64,000 bases of DNA from Alicyclobacillus hesperidum (GTDB lineage Bacteria > Bacillota > Bacilli > Alicyclobacillales > Alicyclobacillaceae), in NCBI RefSeq assembly GCF_900107035.1, contig NZ_FNOJ01000005.1, forward strand, positions 111,101 to 175,100, in the 5' to 3' direction. The position numbers and the translations under genes are program-made. Below, in pieces: positions 35,155 to 44,605 of the stretch; within the stretch, counting starts at the first letter, position 1; every line of letters starts with the position of its first letter. Under the pieces are notes generated by a model, which saw only the letters and a program-made list of their open reading frames with translations, had not been told where the DNA came from and searched no databases.

Positions 35155-36116
35155 TGGTGGTGATGCCCTTCCCCCGAGTCGCTGGCTGCGCATAAGACGG
35201 CTTGGTCATGAGGATGGTTCTGATCTTCCACTTGAATCGTCACATGCCCAATATTTAAGTGCAGCAGCCGATGTTCAATTTCCCGAATCACCGACTGACT
35301 CTCCGTGATCGTCGAGGCGCCATCGAGTGCAATGTGACATGAAAGCGCATTGCGCCCGCTTGCGATGGTCCATACGTGCAAATCGTGCACGTTGTACACG
35401 CCGCGAACAGACCGAATCGCGTCGGCTACTGTCGTGAGATCGACGTCCAATGGCGTTCCTTCCATTAAAATGACGATGGTTTGGCGTGCAATTCGCCAAG
35501 CACCGTATGCAACCAGTAAAGCAATCAACACGCTTAACAGCGGATCGACGACATACCAGCCCGTGAGAACGATCACGATGCCTCCCACGATCACCGCAGC
35601 CGAGGCTGCGGCATCGCCGAGCATATGCAAGACCGCACTACGGACGTTCAAATTGTCGCTACCATGCATGGTCAGCCCCATCGAAAGATTGATGACAAGG
35701 CCGATCCCCGCACTGATAAACATCCAGATTGGCTGTACGGTCTCTGGAGTCTGAAAACGCCGATACGCCTCAACCAAAATCCATATCGCAATCAGAATCA
35801 GCGTAATCGCATTTAAAAAAGCTGCCAATATGCCGGCGCGGTGATACCCATAGGTCATCCTTTGATTGCTTGGGCGCTCGGCCTGTTTTAATGCGTACCA
35901 AGACAAGCCGATGGCAGCGATGTCTGTCAGCACATGACCCGCATCGGATAGCAGTGCGAGACTGCCCGACAATAAACCTCCGACGACTTCAACAGCGAGC
36001 ACTAGTGCGGTTAAGAAAAACGCACTGCGCATTTTGCCAGCCGGTGCGTGTATATGAAAGACTCCGTGATCGTGATGATGGTGATGCTCATGAGCATCGT
36101 GCGTGTGGTTCATCAT
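35145..36116 (-). CDS. Cation diffusion facilitator (CzcD-like metal exporter)
   Basis: It exports Zn2+ or related metals by proton exchange. The protein has a His-rich N-terminus (HTHDAHEHHHHHDHG) and six membrane segments, with the metal-site motif LSDAGHVLTD. A cytoplasmic domain binds metal and dimerises, and a His-rich tail (EGHHHHHE) ends it. ATG 36116 has GAGGAG 10 bp upstream; the next codon is also ATG. About 323 residues. No ArsR-type regulator is adjacent. Confidence 0.92.
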   Translation of the reverse strand: MMNHTHDAHEHHHHHDHGVFHIHAPAGKMRSAFFLTALVLAVEVVGGLLSGSLALLSDAGHVLTDIAAIGLSWYALKQAERPSNQRMTYGYHRAGILAAFLNAITLILIAIWILVEAYRRFQTPETVQPIWMFISAGIGLVINLSMGLTMHGSDNLNVRSAVLHMLGDAAASAAVIVGGIVIVLTGWYVVDPLLSVLIALLVAYGAWRIARQTIVILMEGTPLDVDLTTVADAIRSVRGVYNVHDLHVWTIASGRNALSCHIALDGASTITESQSVIREIEHRLLHLNIGHVTIQVEDQNHPHDQAVLCAASDSGEGHHHHHE

Positions 36117-36290
36117 GATGCGCAAACTCCTCGTCGTGTATCCATGCACCGAACCCGCTTCATAAATCCGCCTGACCGATGCATTTTGTCAATCTCACCA
36201 TATTCTTTCGTGTGACGTGGTGCAATACCCTTGTGAAAAACATCCCATATGTCAAAACGCATGCTTTACACGTACAGGGAAACCATGAGC

Positions 36291-36653
36291 CTAGCTCAGA
36301 CCCATGGCGGCGTACGCTTGAAACCAATATCGCCAATCACGGCTCATAAAACAAATAACATGGGCATGCACACATTGAACATCGGGATGCCATTTCGCGA
36401 GGGTGTTATCCAATTGTATCAGGATCTCACATCTATAACCCAGGATGGCTACAAAAGTGCACACGTGATCTATTGCGGCGAAGACTTCTTCTGCGTTCGC
36501 CAGCCGTGTCGATGCCGCCGTCTGTGGAATTCGTGCAACGTACGAAGTATTCTGGGGGACTGAACCCGTTTGCGAAGAAGCGGACATGATACGGTTGAAG
36601 TCGCTCACATCTAGCAAGCCATTTTTTTGAAAGATATTTTTGAGTACGCACAT
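36291..36653 (-). CDS. Doubtful hypothetical protein
   Basis: A possible 120-residue product with no recognised domain and no clear ribosome site. It contains ANAEEVFAAIDHVCTFVAIL and several Trp/Tyr residues near its C-terminus. A plus-strand frame at 36249-36563 overlaps it and is equally doubtful. It could be a diverged or decayed gene. It fills an otherwise empty 580-bp stretch between the CDF and radical SAM genes. Confidence 0.3.
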   Translation of the reverse strand: MCVLKNIFQKNGLLDVSDFNRIMSASSQTGSVPQNTSYVARIPQTAASTRLANAEEVFAAIDHVCTFVAILGYRCEILIQLDNTLAKWHPDVQCVHAHVICFMSRDWRYWFQAYAAMGLS

Positions 36654-36695
36654 GAGGGTGCAAAATGGATGATCCTAAACGGATGAATGGAAGAG

Positions 36696-36729
36696 CCTCC
36701 GCAAATGGAGGAACGAAACGCTTTCGTTC
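36696..36729 (-). terminator. Tandem hairpins after the radical SAM gene
   Basis: A perfect 8-bp hairpin (36711-36718 with 36722-36729, 3-nt loop) lies 4 bp past the stop at 36734, followed by a 5-bp hairpin (36696-36711). Likely transcript end, though the T-run is weak. Confidence 0.5.
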
Positions 36730-36733
36730 ATGT

Positions 36734-37636
36734 CTAATCCATATCCTGATGTGATGGTCCTCGCGTCACGTCGCAGCGATGACTTTTCACTTTTCCCTCG
36801 CCCGCTAATGGAAAGGCCTCTGACCTTGAGACCCGAATCATCCATTCCGGAAAGTATTTCGTGAAATGCTTGGCCACCATGGTATGTAAATCGGGTCGAT
36901 ACCACTTGGACAACCCATGTTCATCAAAAAGTCTGGGCATCCCAAGTCGGACGGAACGCTTGCCAAAGGAACCATCCCCAATGCTTAGCGTATCGATCCA
37001 GATGCGATCCACCTTCCCACTCAATAATTTCGGAAATTCCGCAGAGAATGGCAGAACCGGAGAGATGGCTGCCTGTGTTGCAATTCCAGCCTCATGCAAC
37101 TGCTGTAAAACCTTGATCCTTGCTTGTATGCCTGGGGCAAAAGGAGCAAAAATTCGCCGGATGTCATCTCGATCTGTCTCGACGGTCACGGACACCAGCA
37201 AATCACAGCACTTCTTGAGTTCAACTAAAAGTTCTATGTCCCTTGTGATAAGCGGCCCCCGCGTCTGAATTTGAAGCACATCGGGCGGATAATTCAACAT
37301 CGCTTCAAGCAATGCTCTTGTGATTCCAGCCTGACGTTCAATCGGCTGGTAAGGGTCGGTCGCGGAGGACATAAAAATATGGACGGGCTTCTGCCTCCTA
37401 CGGAGCTTAACCATTTCCATACTGTAATTTTCAGCCGCGTTGCTTTTCACGTCGACCCATTCTCCCCATGGGACAGCATGAAATTTCTGAATTGGCATTT
37501 CTCTCACATAACAATAGGCGCAAGCAAAAGTGCAACCACGATACGGATTTAATGAGTGCGTGAAACCAACGTCTAAATATCCCCTGGCCTCGGTTAGGAT
37601 TCGTTTCGCAACAATATGCTTGAACTCAGGCTTCAT
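36734..37636 (-). CDS. SPL-family radical SAM protein (Rv2578c-like)
   Basis: A 300-residue radical SAM enzyme related to spore photoproduct lyase. The [4Fe-4S] site is GCTFACAYCYVREMP (CxxxCxYC with an inserted residue). Other family segments are TDPYQPIERQAGITRALLE, ETDRDDIRRIFAPFAPGIQARI and VLPFSAEFPKLL. True SPL repairs spore photoproduct; this subgroup has no settled substrate, so a DNA repair role is only possible. The ATG has GAGGAGAGGTGA upstream. Confidence 0.85.
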   Translation of the reverse strand: MKPEFKHIVAKRILTEARGYLDVGFTHSLNPYRGCTFACAYCYVREMPIQKFHAVPWGEWVDVKSNAAENYSMEMVKLRRRQKPVHIFMSSATDPYQPIERQAGITRALLEAMLNYPPDVLQIQTRGPLITRDIELLVELKKCCDLLVSVTVETDRDDIRRIFAPFAPGIQARIKVLQQLHEAGIATQAAISPVLPFSAEFPKLLSGKVDRIWIDTLSIGDGSFGKRSVRLGMPRLFDEHGLSKWYRPDLHTMVAKHFTKYFPEWMIRVSRSEAFPLAGEGKVKSHRCDVTRGPSHQDMD

Positions 37637-37684
37637 ACCGACTCACCTCTCCTCGCATACGCGGCTGAATTGAACATCATGGAC

Positions 37685-37721
37685 AAACAGGCGTGGGCAA
37701 CAACGCTCCCCACGCCTGTTT
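37685..37721 (-). terminator. Terminator after nrdJ
   Basis: A perfect 13-bp stem (37685-37697 with 37709-37721) and an 11-nt loop, about 50 bp past the nrdJ stop. T-runs flank it on both strands, the better one on the plus strand. Confidence 0.7.
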
Positions 37722-37771
37722 TTACTTGCTGCCAATCTCGAGAACCGCTCAAACATGTAAATCCCGTTCGG

Positions 37772-40700
37772 TTAACACTTACTATAACCGCATGCCTCAC
37801 ATTCATAACAACCACCGGTGCGAATCAAGGTGTGTTGGTGACATTCAGGGCACCAGTCTTTTGCAATTGAATATGAACGCAGTTCGACCCGCTCTGGTTG
37901 CACCTGCTCTGTCGTGACCGTTTCCTGACCACTCGCCCACTCATGATACGCAAGCTGACGCATTGGGAACGTCTCAGCATGCTCAATCAGCGCCTTCGCA
38001 ATCGCATCCGGAACCGACGTAATCCGACGATCACCAAAGCCAACGGCATTCGAACCGCCAATTCCTGAGAAATGCTTGACCAATTCCGCCTCGCGATGAG
38101 GATTGTTCGAATCGCGGAGGTATAGTGTGATGGCTCGACCTAATGCCTCATTCGCCGCATAGACATCGGATCCCGCCTTGCCAATATTGACGAACACCTC
38201 TGTTGCCACATGTGTATCGGGATCGTCGTTGATTGTGATAAACGCCTTGCCAAGTGGCGTTTCCTTGCGGTATGTCGCACCGTACAACACATCGGGCCGT
38301 TTGCGCTTCACGTAGCCAGCCATCGCTGCAAGTGCTGCCACAGGCTCGGGTGTGGATGACTGCTCCCGCCCCGACTGCACATGGTTCTCCTCGGTAGCAT
38401 GTTCTTCATCAGCCTTCAGCGACAAAACCTGCTCCGAACGCGAACCATCGCGATAAATGGTGATGCCTTTGCAACCGAGTTCGTACGCGAGATCGTACAA
38501 TTGCTTCGTATCCTCGACCGTGTACGAGTTAGGCGCATTACATGTCTTGGAAATTGAACTGTCGATCCACTTCTGTAAGGCGCCCTGCACGCGAACGTGC
38601 TCTTCCGGTGTCAATTCCATTGCCGTGACGAAGTAGGCAGGCAATTCCTTCTCACCGTGGTGCGTCTGGAAGTACTCATCGACGATGGATGCGTGTTCCT
38701 CAAACATGCCAAGGCGAGAATTGCGGAAGTATGTCCAGGCATAATATGGTTCACATCCAGTCGAGCAACCAACCATAGTGCCTGTCGTGCCTGTCGGTGC
38801 AATGGTCATGGTCGTCACATTGCGCACTCCATAGCGGCGGATTGCCTCGACGACGTGTGGACGCAGAGCGGCCATCTGTTGCATGAACCCGGACTGCAAA
38901 TACAGTTCGGCGTCAAACTTCGGAAATGGCCCGTTTTCTTTCGCCAGCTCTACTGACTCGAGATATGCCCATTCCGCCATCAGTCCCAGTACAGCGTCAA
39001 TGAGTTTCACAGCTTCCTCGGAACCATATCGGACGCCACAGTAAAGCATCAAATCATGTAAACCCATGATACCGAGTCCGACACGGCGCTCCGACATCTG
39101 ATTGATTCGATTTTCTTCGAAAGGATAATATGTCGCATCGATCACGGCGTCCTGAAAGCGAATGCCGCTACGCGTGGTCTGCTCAAGTTCCTCCCAACGA
39201 ATGTGATGGAGTAAAAACTCGGCTTCAGATTCCGAAAAGTGCTTTCGTAGACAGGAACGAACGTAGCTTTCCCGGTCTTTATCTTGGAACTCCGTACGTA
39301 CCCCACTGTCTCGGAACCCATTGGCAAAACGGGCCAAGACCACGGCGCCCAAGTTGCAAATGCCGTTTGCCGGTAAGGGTTGCTCACCACAGGGGTTCGT
39401 GGCAACCAGCGGATTGAAATACCAAGAGTTACTCATCCGGTTTGCACGTCCAAGAAAGACGACGCCCGGTTCAGCTGATTTCCAGGCAGATAAACACAGT
39501 TCATCCCAGAGCTCGCGCGCCGAAAGCGTCTGCGTCGCTGCAAACGGCTTTCCGTCAGCCAGCCAAGTCTCGAAATCGCCATCGAACGTCTGTGCTGTTT
39601 CTCCCGTGACAAAGCCGATTTGCCACGGCTCATCAGCGGCCTTTGCTTGCATGAAGCGCTCGGAAATGCCAACGCTAATGTTCGCACCAGTGATGACACC
39701 ATCGACCTGTTTGGCGCGGATAAAGCGCAAAATGTCTGCGTGGCGGTCGTTCAAAATCAACATGAGCGCTCCCCGGCGCGATCCGCCCTGCAATGTCAAT
39801 TGACATCCGACACTCATAATTTCGCCGACGCCGACAGGTCCGAAGCCGTCGCCAAACACTTGATTCCCTTTATCATACAGCTGCCCCCACGAATACGCGC
39901 CAGAGGAACGGCCGTTTACGCCTCGAACATAACTGTAACGCGGGCGCAGTGAGGACAAAATCACGCTGACCCGTTTGCCCTCGCGCATACATTCCCACAT
40001 ATCCCCGAGCGTCGATGCAATGGTACTTCGCTGATCTCCGGGATAAAGAACCACACCCACCACTTCTGGAAGCACCTTAACGTCGCTTTGCAAGATTCGA
40101 TCATATAGTTCGCGCGCCGAAACCGTGCCAGATTCAATGACCGGGCGTCCGGCTGCAATCCAGTTTTCGATTCGACCATCCCACAGTTCGTCGTAATTCT
40201 CGACGGAAGTGTCAGGAAACTGGAACGTCCAGTCAGCATCCTCTTCCACAGCCCTTAGAAACGCCTGACTGATGCGTATCACTTTGGTCGAATTCGGATA
40301 GTCTGCCTCAAGGAAATCGAACACGTCACCATGCCACACATCGAGTACCAGACAGAGCTCGGACTTGCGTGACGCACTCGACACAGGCACGAGCGTGCCT
40401 TGGGGTGGGATGCGCGACAAATTCATCCCGACGCCGCCACTGCGAGCCTGAATCTCGAGCGTCTGCCCAAATGATTCCGCGTAATCGCGAAGCGTGGGTC
40501 CAACACTAGGGATGACAAAACAATTGTAGCTCGTCGTCTGCATACCTGTCCCCATAGACGCATTGATGCGACCACCGGGCACATAGCGCCAACGGTTTTG
40601 CAATTGATAGAACGCTTCTTCCCAACGCGCCGGATCATTGGTGACTGCAGCAGCTCCACGGGCGACACGGCGCCACATTTCGCGCGGCGTCGTTTCCAGC

Positions 40701-40975
40701 AATACATCCACCTGATGCAACGGCAATGTCTCCTGAACGCCATCTCGCAACTCCACTGTCACTTGCGACGCTTCGCTATCAATGGCAACGACGCGGGCCA
40801 ATTCGTGATACGCACGTTTCGTGTCCAAAACGGCCACCACAAGGGATCCCACAACGAGCGAGTCTTTGCGCACATCCTTCTGTAGGTAGCGATCCGCCAA
40901 AATTTTCTCGCCGGTCGGACCTAAATAGTCATCTTCAGTAAACTGTAGCATCGGCGTCTCCGTTGCATTCGACAT
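37772..40975 (-). CDS. nrdJ: Adenosylcobalamin-dependent (class II) ribonucleotide reductase
   Basis: It reduces ribonucleotides to deoxyribonucleotides with coenzyme B12 and needs no oxygen or metal-radical subunit. The 1067-residue protein has the active-site NPCGEQPLPANGICNLG (NxCxE with catalytic Cys and Glu), MTIAPTGTTGTMVGCSTGCE, and a C-terminal zinc-ribbon-like CPECHQH ... CYECEACGYSKC that probably carries the redox cysteines. It lies 26 bp after nrdR on the same strand, so it is expected to be repressed by NrdR. Confidence 0.96.
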   Translation of the reverse strand: MSNATETPMLQFTEDDYLGPTGEKILADRYLQKDVRKDSLVVGSLVVAVLDTKRAYHELARVVAIDSEASQVTVELRDGVQETLPLHQVDVLLETTPREMWRRVARGAAAVTNDPARWEEAFYQLQNRWRYVPGGRINASMGTGMQTTSYNCFVIPSVGPTLRDYAESFGQTLEIQARSGGVGMNLSRIPPQGTLVPVSSASRKSELCLVLDVWHGDVFDFLEADYPNSTKVIRISQAFLRAVEEDADWTFQFPDTSVENYDELWDGRIENWIAAGRPVIESGTVSARELYDRILQSDVKVLPEVVGVVLYPGDQRSTIASTLGDMWECMREGKRVSVILSSLRPRYSYVRGVNGRSSGAYSWGQLYDKGNQVFGDGFGPVGVGEIMSVGCQLTLQGGSRRGALMLILNDRHADILRFIRAKQVDGVITGANISVGISERFMQAKAADEPWQIGFVTGETAQTFDGDFETWLADGKPFAATQTLSARELWDELCLSAWKSAEPGVVFLGRANRMSNSWYFNPLVATNPCGEQPLPANGICNLGAVVLARFANGFRDSGVRTEFQDKDRESYVRSCLRKHFSESEAEFLLHHIRWEELEQTTRSGIRFQDAVIDATYYPFEENRINQMSERRVGLGIMGLHDLMLYCGVRYGSEEAVKLIDAVLGLMAEWAYLESVELAKENGPFPKFDAELYLQSGFMQQMAALRPHVVEAIRRYGVRNVTTMTIAPTGTTGTMVGCSTGCEPYYAWTYFRNSRLGMFEEHASIVDEYFQTHHGEKELPAYFVTAMELTPEEHVRVQGALQKWIDSSISKTCNAPNSYTVEDTKQLYDLAYELGCKGITIYRDGSRSEQVLSLKADEEHATEENHVQSGREQSSTPEPVAALAAMAGYVKRKRPDVLYGATYRKETPLGKAFITINDDPDTHVATEVFVNIGKAGSDVYAANEALGRAITLYLRDSNNPHREAELVKHFSGIGGSNAVGFGDRRITSVPDAIAKALIEHAETFPMRQLAYHEWASGQETVTTEQVQPERVELRSYSIAKDWCPECHQHTLIRTGGCYECEACGYSKC

Positions 40976-41001
40976 ATGTATCCTCCATCCCGCGCACCCC
41001 G

Positions 41002-41475
41002 TCAGCGCGCCTTTCCTGCTTCTCCTAAAAGTGAGAGTACTTCCTTAGCCAATGTTTCCACATCTCGAAATTCGCGATATACGCTAGCGAATCGTACATA
41101 GGCAACTCCGTCGAGTTCCCGCAATTCGTCCATCACCCGCTCACCGATGGCCGACGAAGGCACTTCCCGCTCGTACTCCATGCGCAACGCCCGTTCAATA
41201 TCAGCACATACCGATTCGAGCCGCTCGACCGAAATGGGGCGTTTTTCGCATGCCCGCATCAGGCCGCGATATAGCTTTTCACGCGAAAATTCCTCTCGCT
41301 CCTGATCTTTCTTAACCACCATGAGCGGCCTTTGTTCAACGCGCTCATACGTCGTAAATCGGCGACCACAAGCTTCGTTGACACATTCGCGACGGCGCCG
41401 GATGGTGCTGCCGTCCTCCCCCGGACGCGATTCGACAACACGCGTGTTCTCAGCGTCACAGTACGGACACTTCAC
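41002..41475 (-). CDS. nrdR: Ribonucleotide reductase repressor NrdR
   Basis: NrdR senses ATP/dATP and represses reductase genes. The 157-residue protein has an N-terminal zinc ribbon (KCPYCDAE, then CVNEACGRRF) and an ATP-cone domain (PLMVVKKDQEREEFSREKL). The start is GTG 41475 with AAGGTGGTGA upstream; the longer open frame to 41628 runs into the next gene and lacks family similarity. Two candidate NrdR boxes lie 30-80 bp upstream, so it is probably self-regulated with nrdJ. Confidence 0.95.
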   Translation of the reverse strand: MKCPYCDAENTRVVESRPGEDGSTIRRRRECVNEACGRRFTTYERVEQRPLMVVKKDQEREEFSREKLYRGLMRACEKRPISVERLESVCADIERALRMEYEREVPSSAIGERVMDELRELDGVAYVRFASVYREFRDVETLAKEVLSLLGEAGKAR

Positions 41476-41504
41476 CCGAGTCACCACCTTAGCTCGTCCA
41501 TCAA

Positions 41505-41555
41505 ACACCCACATATGTGGTGTCACCAAAGAAACATTCGCATTATACACGCTAG
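41505..41555. promoter_or_regulatory. Two candidate NrdR boxes
   Basis: Two imperfect palindromes, 41505-41523 (ACACC-N9-GGTGT around CATATG) and 41537-41555 (ACACGC-N7-GCGTGT), have centres 32 bp apart, about three helical turns. Known NrdR sites are tandem 16-bp palindromes with ACAC...GTGT ends spaced about 31-32 bp. The position directly before nrdR-nrdJ fits autoregulation. Confidence 0.55.
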
Positions 41556-41624
41556 ATGTGCGTGTGACAAGACGTGGCGAGATCGCCGCTAAACCGCATA
41601 AAATCGCGATTTTATCACAATCTC

Positions 41625-42476
41625 TCAAGCGTTTTGTCGAAAAAGATTTGCTACCGAATCCACAATCAAATCGGGTTGCGGATCGCCATCTTTCGGCTCT
41701 CCACTAATGCCAGAGCGGACGAATACGCTGTAGACCCCTATTTGGTTGCCCGCTAAAATATCCGTGTGCAAATTGTCGCCGACGATGAAGGCTCGGTCCA
41801 CTGGCACGCCGTATCGCGACAAAGCATATCGCACAAACGAAGGGTCCGGTTTGCCTGTCACAACGACCTCGGCGCTCGAGGCGGCAGCGACAAATGCCCC
41901 AATTGCGCCATTGCCGGGCATGAATCCGTCCTCGACAGGAAGTCGGACGTCAGGGTTCGTCAAGGCGAACCAACCTACGCGATAGGCGATACGAGATACG
42001 ACGGCGAGATCGCCATATGTCACACTTGGATCGAGGCCAACTGCCGCCGCTTGTGCCAGCTTCACCCACGGTTCGCGAATGTCCTTCCCGTCGGCTCGAC
42101 GCGCGTCGAATCCGGCTTTCCGCAGCGCCTCGCGCAGCCCTTCTCCGCCCACATATGCGACGATCGCGCCCGATTGTGGCACCCGCTGCGACACGGCGTC
42201 AGCTGCAGCCTGGGCCGACGTGCAAACCTCGTCGACCGACGCCGTAAAGCCCATACGCTGCAACGCAGCAACCACAGCCTCGGGCGTCCGCGAGGAATTG
42301 TTGGTAAAAAAGACTGGTCGTATGCCGGAATGTCGCAACCGCTCGACGAACTCCGGCGCCCCCTCAATCACGTCGCTGCCGCGCCACAACGTACCGTCGA
42401 GATCGAGAAGCGCGAGCTCAAATGAACCTCCTTTGCACAATGTAGACATATCGAATTGGAGTGGCTGGCCTGCCAT
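41625..42476 (-). CDS. HAD-IIA (NagD-like) sugar/nitrophenyl phosphatase
   Basis: A 283-residue HAD hydrolase. It has motif I LALLDLDGTLWRG (nucleophile Asp and DxD), motif II VFFTNNSSRTPE, motif III TGKPDPSFVRYALSRYG and motif IV FIVGDNLHTDILAGNQIG. NagD-type enzymes dephosphorylate small sugars or nucleotides. AAGGACG precedes the ATG at 42476. The stop lies 150 bp before the nrdR start codon, beyond the NrdR boxes. Confidence 0.9.
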   Translation of the reverse strand: MAGQPLQFDMSTLCKGGSFELALLDLDGTLWRGSDVIEGAPEFVERLRHSGIRPVFFTNNSSRTPEAVVAALQRMGFTASVDEVCTSAQAAADAVSQRVPQSGAIVAYVGGEGLREALRKAGFDARRADGKDIREPWVKLAQAAAVGLDPSVTYGDLAVVSRIAYRVGWFALTNPDVRLPVEDGFMPGNGAIGAFVAAASSAEVVVTGKPDPSFVRYALSRYGVPVDRAFIVGDNLHTDILAGNQIGVYSVFVRSGISGEPKDGDPQPDLIVDSVANLFRQNA

Positions 42477-42536
42477 GTGTACACGTCCTTCCGTACAAGA
42501 GTCAGAAGAAGTGTACCACGCTCACCCACGAACTGC

Positions 42537-43001
42537 TTACTCCTCCTCCCGCGCGAGGGCCGCTAGTGCCTTATGTAGCCAACGCCTCCGTTCACGATGC
42601 CACAACCCTAACGAACGAAGCCATTCCGCCTCTACATAGGGTTTTTGGAGTCCGGTGAGTTCGCGTTCCGCATGTTCATCCGCTTCATCGGCACGGCGCA
42701 TGGCGATGAGGAGCAACTGGCGCGTGCGTTCCTGTTCCGTTGACGCCTCGTCCGGTATGAAGTGCAAACGAATACAGTGACCGATCGCGACACCCCGCAT
42801 GCGGCTCGTTTCCTGTTGGATCAGCCCCAACTTTGCCGTGATCTTCGCGCTATGCTCGCAGACCTGAAGCTCATCGATAAGCGCTGACATAATCTGTTCT
42901 GCGTACAATGAACGGCGCAGATCGCGTAAAGGGATCCCCCAAGCCGGATGTAACGGTTGAAATACCTGCCTCATCCGTATAGGCAAGGCTTGCTCTGACA
43001 T
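42537..43001 (-). CDS. Hypothetical protein, mostly helical
   Basis: A 154-residue protein, unrecognised. It is Arg/Glu/Leu-rich and predicted helical (LLLIAMRRADEADEHAERELTG), without membrane segments. The ATG at 43001 lies 8 bp after GGGGAG. It is 60 bp upstream of the HAD phosphatase gene on the same strand, so it may be cotranscribed with it. Confidence 0.7.
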   Translation of the reverse strand: MSEQALPIRMRQVFQPLHPAWGIPLRDLRRSLYAEQIMSALIDELQVCEHSAKITAKLGLIQQETSRMRGVAIGHCIRLHFIPDEASTEQERTRQLLLIAMRRADEADEHAERELTGLQKPYVEAEWLRSLGLWHRERRRWLHKALAALAREEE

Positions 43002-43247
43002 AGGCATTCTCCCCTTCGACAGCCATCTCTGGCCCATCCTATGACCCCCATGCCTACGCCGTCACCGTTCTGAAAGAACTTCGTGGAATATCAAATTGAC
43101 CGGAATCACGCAAACTTTTAACATGAAAGCTGGCTACCCTTTGGCCCATCATGGGTCATCTCGCCGTGCAGCGGCCATTTTCACTGTCGAAATGGGCTAA
43201 ACACGGCTGCATACATACGCGTTTTTGACAGAACAACGTCTGTAACC

Positions 43248-43303
43248 GCTCGTTGCGCCCAATCAGTTCCCTTACACCAGAGACGAGACCGCTCGCAACG
43301 AGC
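43248..43303 (+). promoter_or_regulatory. Long inverted repeat in the GT39 leader
   Basis: Perfect 10-bp arms (43248-43257 and 43294-43303) enclose 36 bp and end 8 bp before the GAGGAGGA ribosome site of the GT39 gene. Possible leader RNA fold or regulator site; otherwise the 43002-43327 stretch holds nothing I recognise. Confidence 0.35.
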
Positions 43304-43327
43304 AAATCTTGAGGAGGAATCTCGCAC

Positions 43328-44581
43328 TTGACCCCCACACATTCTGCATCAAAGACGTGGCTCTGGAGCCTTATCTTACTTGCGCTCGCAGTGTTGTTTC
43401 ATATGTATTTCATCGTAAGTGCGTGGAAACAACCAGTGATACTTTTTGGGGACGCATATTATTACGATCACTCAGCCACCGTGCTCAACGCCTTGCATCT
43501 ATACTCCTATTGGAGTTGGGGCCCTGCGGCGCAAGTGACGCCGGGATATCCGCTCTTCCTGTCCCTAATTTACCGATTTGCTTCCTTGTTCTCGCAAAGT
43601 CACCAAGTGGCGATGCATACGGCACAGACGGTACAACACCTGCTCTCTGTGGTCACCGTCATGCTCGTGTATAGGCTGATGCGCTTTTGCCTTCCGCGCT
43701 GGGCCAGCTTCATCGGAGCCCTGCTTTGGCTCGTGTATCCGCCTGTCATCTACGCGAACAATCAGCTGCTAACCGAGAACCTGTACATTCCTTGTCTCTT
43801 GGCGTTTACCTTTGCGTTCCTCACAGCCATTCGCGATAAAACGCTTTGGCATTTTGGCGTGGCAGGTTTTTGGCTGGCCGTGACCACATTGGTTCGACCA
43901 AGCGTCATGCCGCTTGCCGTGGCGCCGTTGCTGTTGCTTTTTGATCGCGCAGTACGCACGCAATGGCGGCACTGGCTAAGCGAATTCGCCTCGTATGTCG
44001 GCGTTTTCGTATTGTTCATGCTGCCTTGGTGGATCCGCAACGCCGTGGTCATGCACCAATTGATCCTGACGGACCTCGACTCGGCGAATCCACTGTTGTA
44101 TGGTTCGGACCCAAATTTTGAAAAGGACGTTTCTTTAAGTAGTGGATTGTCTTTAGAACAGCAAAAGGCATTGGCTATTCATCGGATTGAAGCTGGTTTT
44201 CATACTCACCCACTGATGTATTTAAAATGGTATACTCTCGACAAGATTGGTCTGTTATTCGACACACCCTGGTATAATTCTACATTGGCAAAACACGCGG
44301 GACTCCTTACGCGTGCCACCTTTGCCTACGCTCACCTGCATATCTTGTGGGTCGTCGTCGGGGCGATTGGCCTTCTGATGAGTGCATGGTTCCCGTATTT
44401 GCGGTGGATTGCGGCACTTGCGCTCTTTCTCATCGTCGTGCAACTGCCGTTTATCCCCATCAATCGCTATGCGTATCCAACCATGCCGTTCTTCTTTCTC
44501 GGCGTGGGCGTCGTGCTGTATGGACTACAACAACTTTGGCTCCGCAGAGCCGGTGCTACACCAACTTCGCAAGGGGACTAA
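43328..44581 (+). CDS. GT39/ArnT-like polyprenyl-phosphate sugar transferase
   Basis: A 417-residue membrane glycosyltransferase with about 10-11 hydrophobic spans. GT39/ArnT proteins move a sugar from a polyprenyl phosphate donor to an acceptor on the outer side of the membrane. The first loop has PVILFGDAYYYDHSA, with the acidic residues expected for catalysis. A TTG at 43328 follows GAGGAGGA. The GT2 gene starts 24 bp later, which suggests that the GT2 makes the donor for this enzyme. Confidence 0.82.
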   Translation: MTPTHSASKTWLWSLILLALAVLFHMYFIVSAWKQPVILFGDAYYYDHSATVLNALHLYSYWSWGPAAQVTPGYPLFLSLIYRFASLFSQSHQVAMHTAQTVQHLLSVVTVMLVYRLMRFCLPRWASFIGALLWLVYPPVIYANNQLLTENLYIPCLLAFTFAFLTAIRDKTLWHFGVAGFWLAVTTLVRPSVMPLAVAPLLLLFDRAVRTQWRHWLSEFASYVGVFVLFMLPWWIRNAVVMHQLILTDLDSANPLLYGSDPNFEKDVSLSSGLSLEQQKALAIHRIEAGFHTHPLMYLKWYTLDKIGLLFDTPWYNSTLAKHAGLLTRATFAYAHLHILWVVVGAIGLLMSAWFPYLRWIAALALFLIVVQLPFIPINRYAYPTMPFFFLGVGVVLYGLQQLWLRRAGATPTSQGD

Positions 44582-44605
44582 CGACAAACGGAGGAACAAA
44601 ACTCA

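Noticed and set aside
36249..36563. Plus-strand 104-codon frame opposite the doubtful gene at 36291-36653
   Set aside because: No ribosome site, no motif; only one strand could code and neither is convincing.
43156..43338. 60-codon minus frame before the GT39 gene
   Set aside because: No ribosome site and it covers the structured leader and start region of the plus-strand gene.
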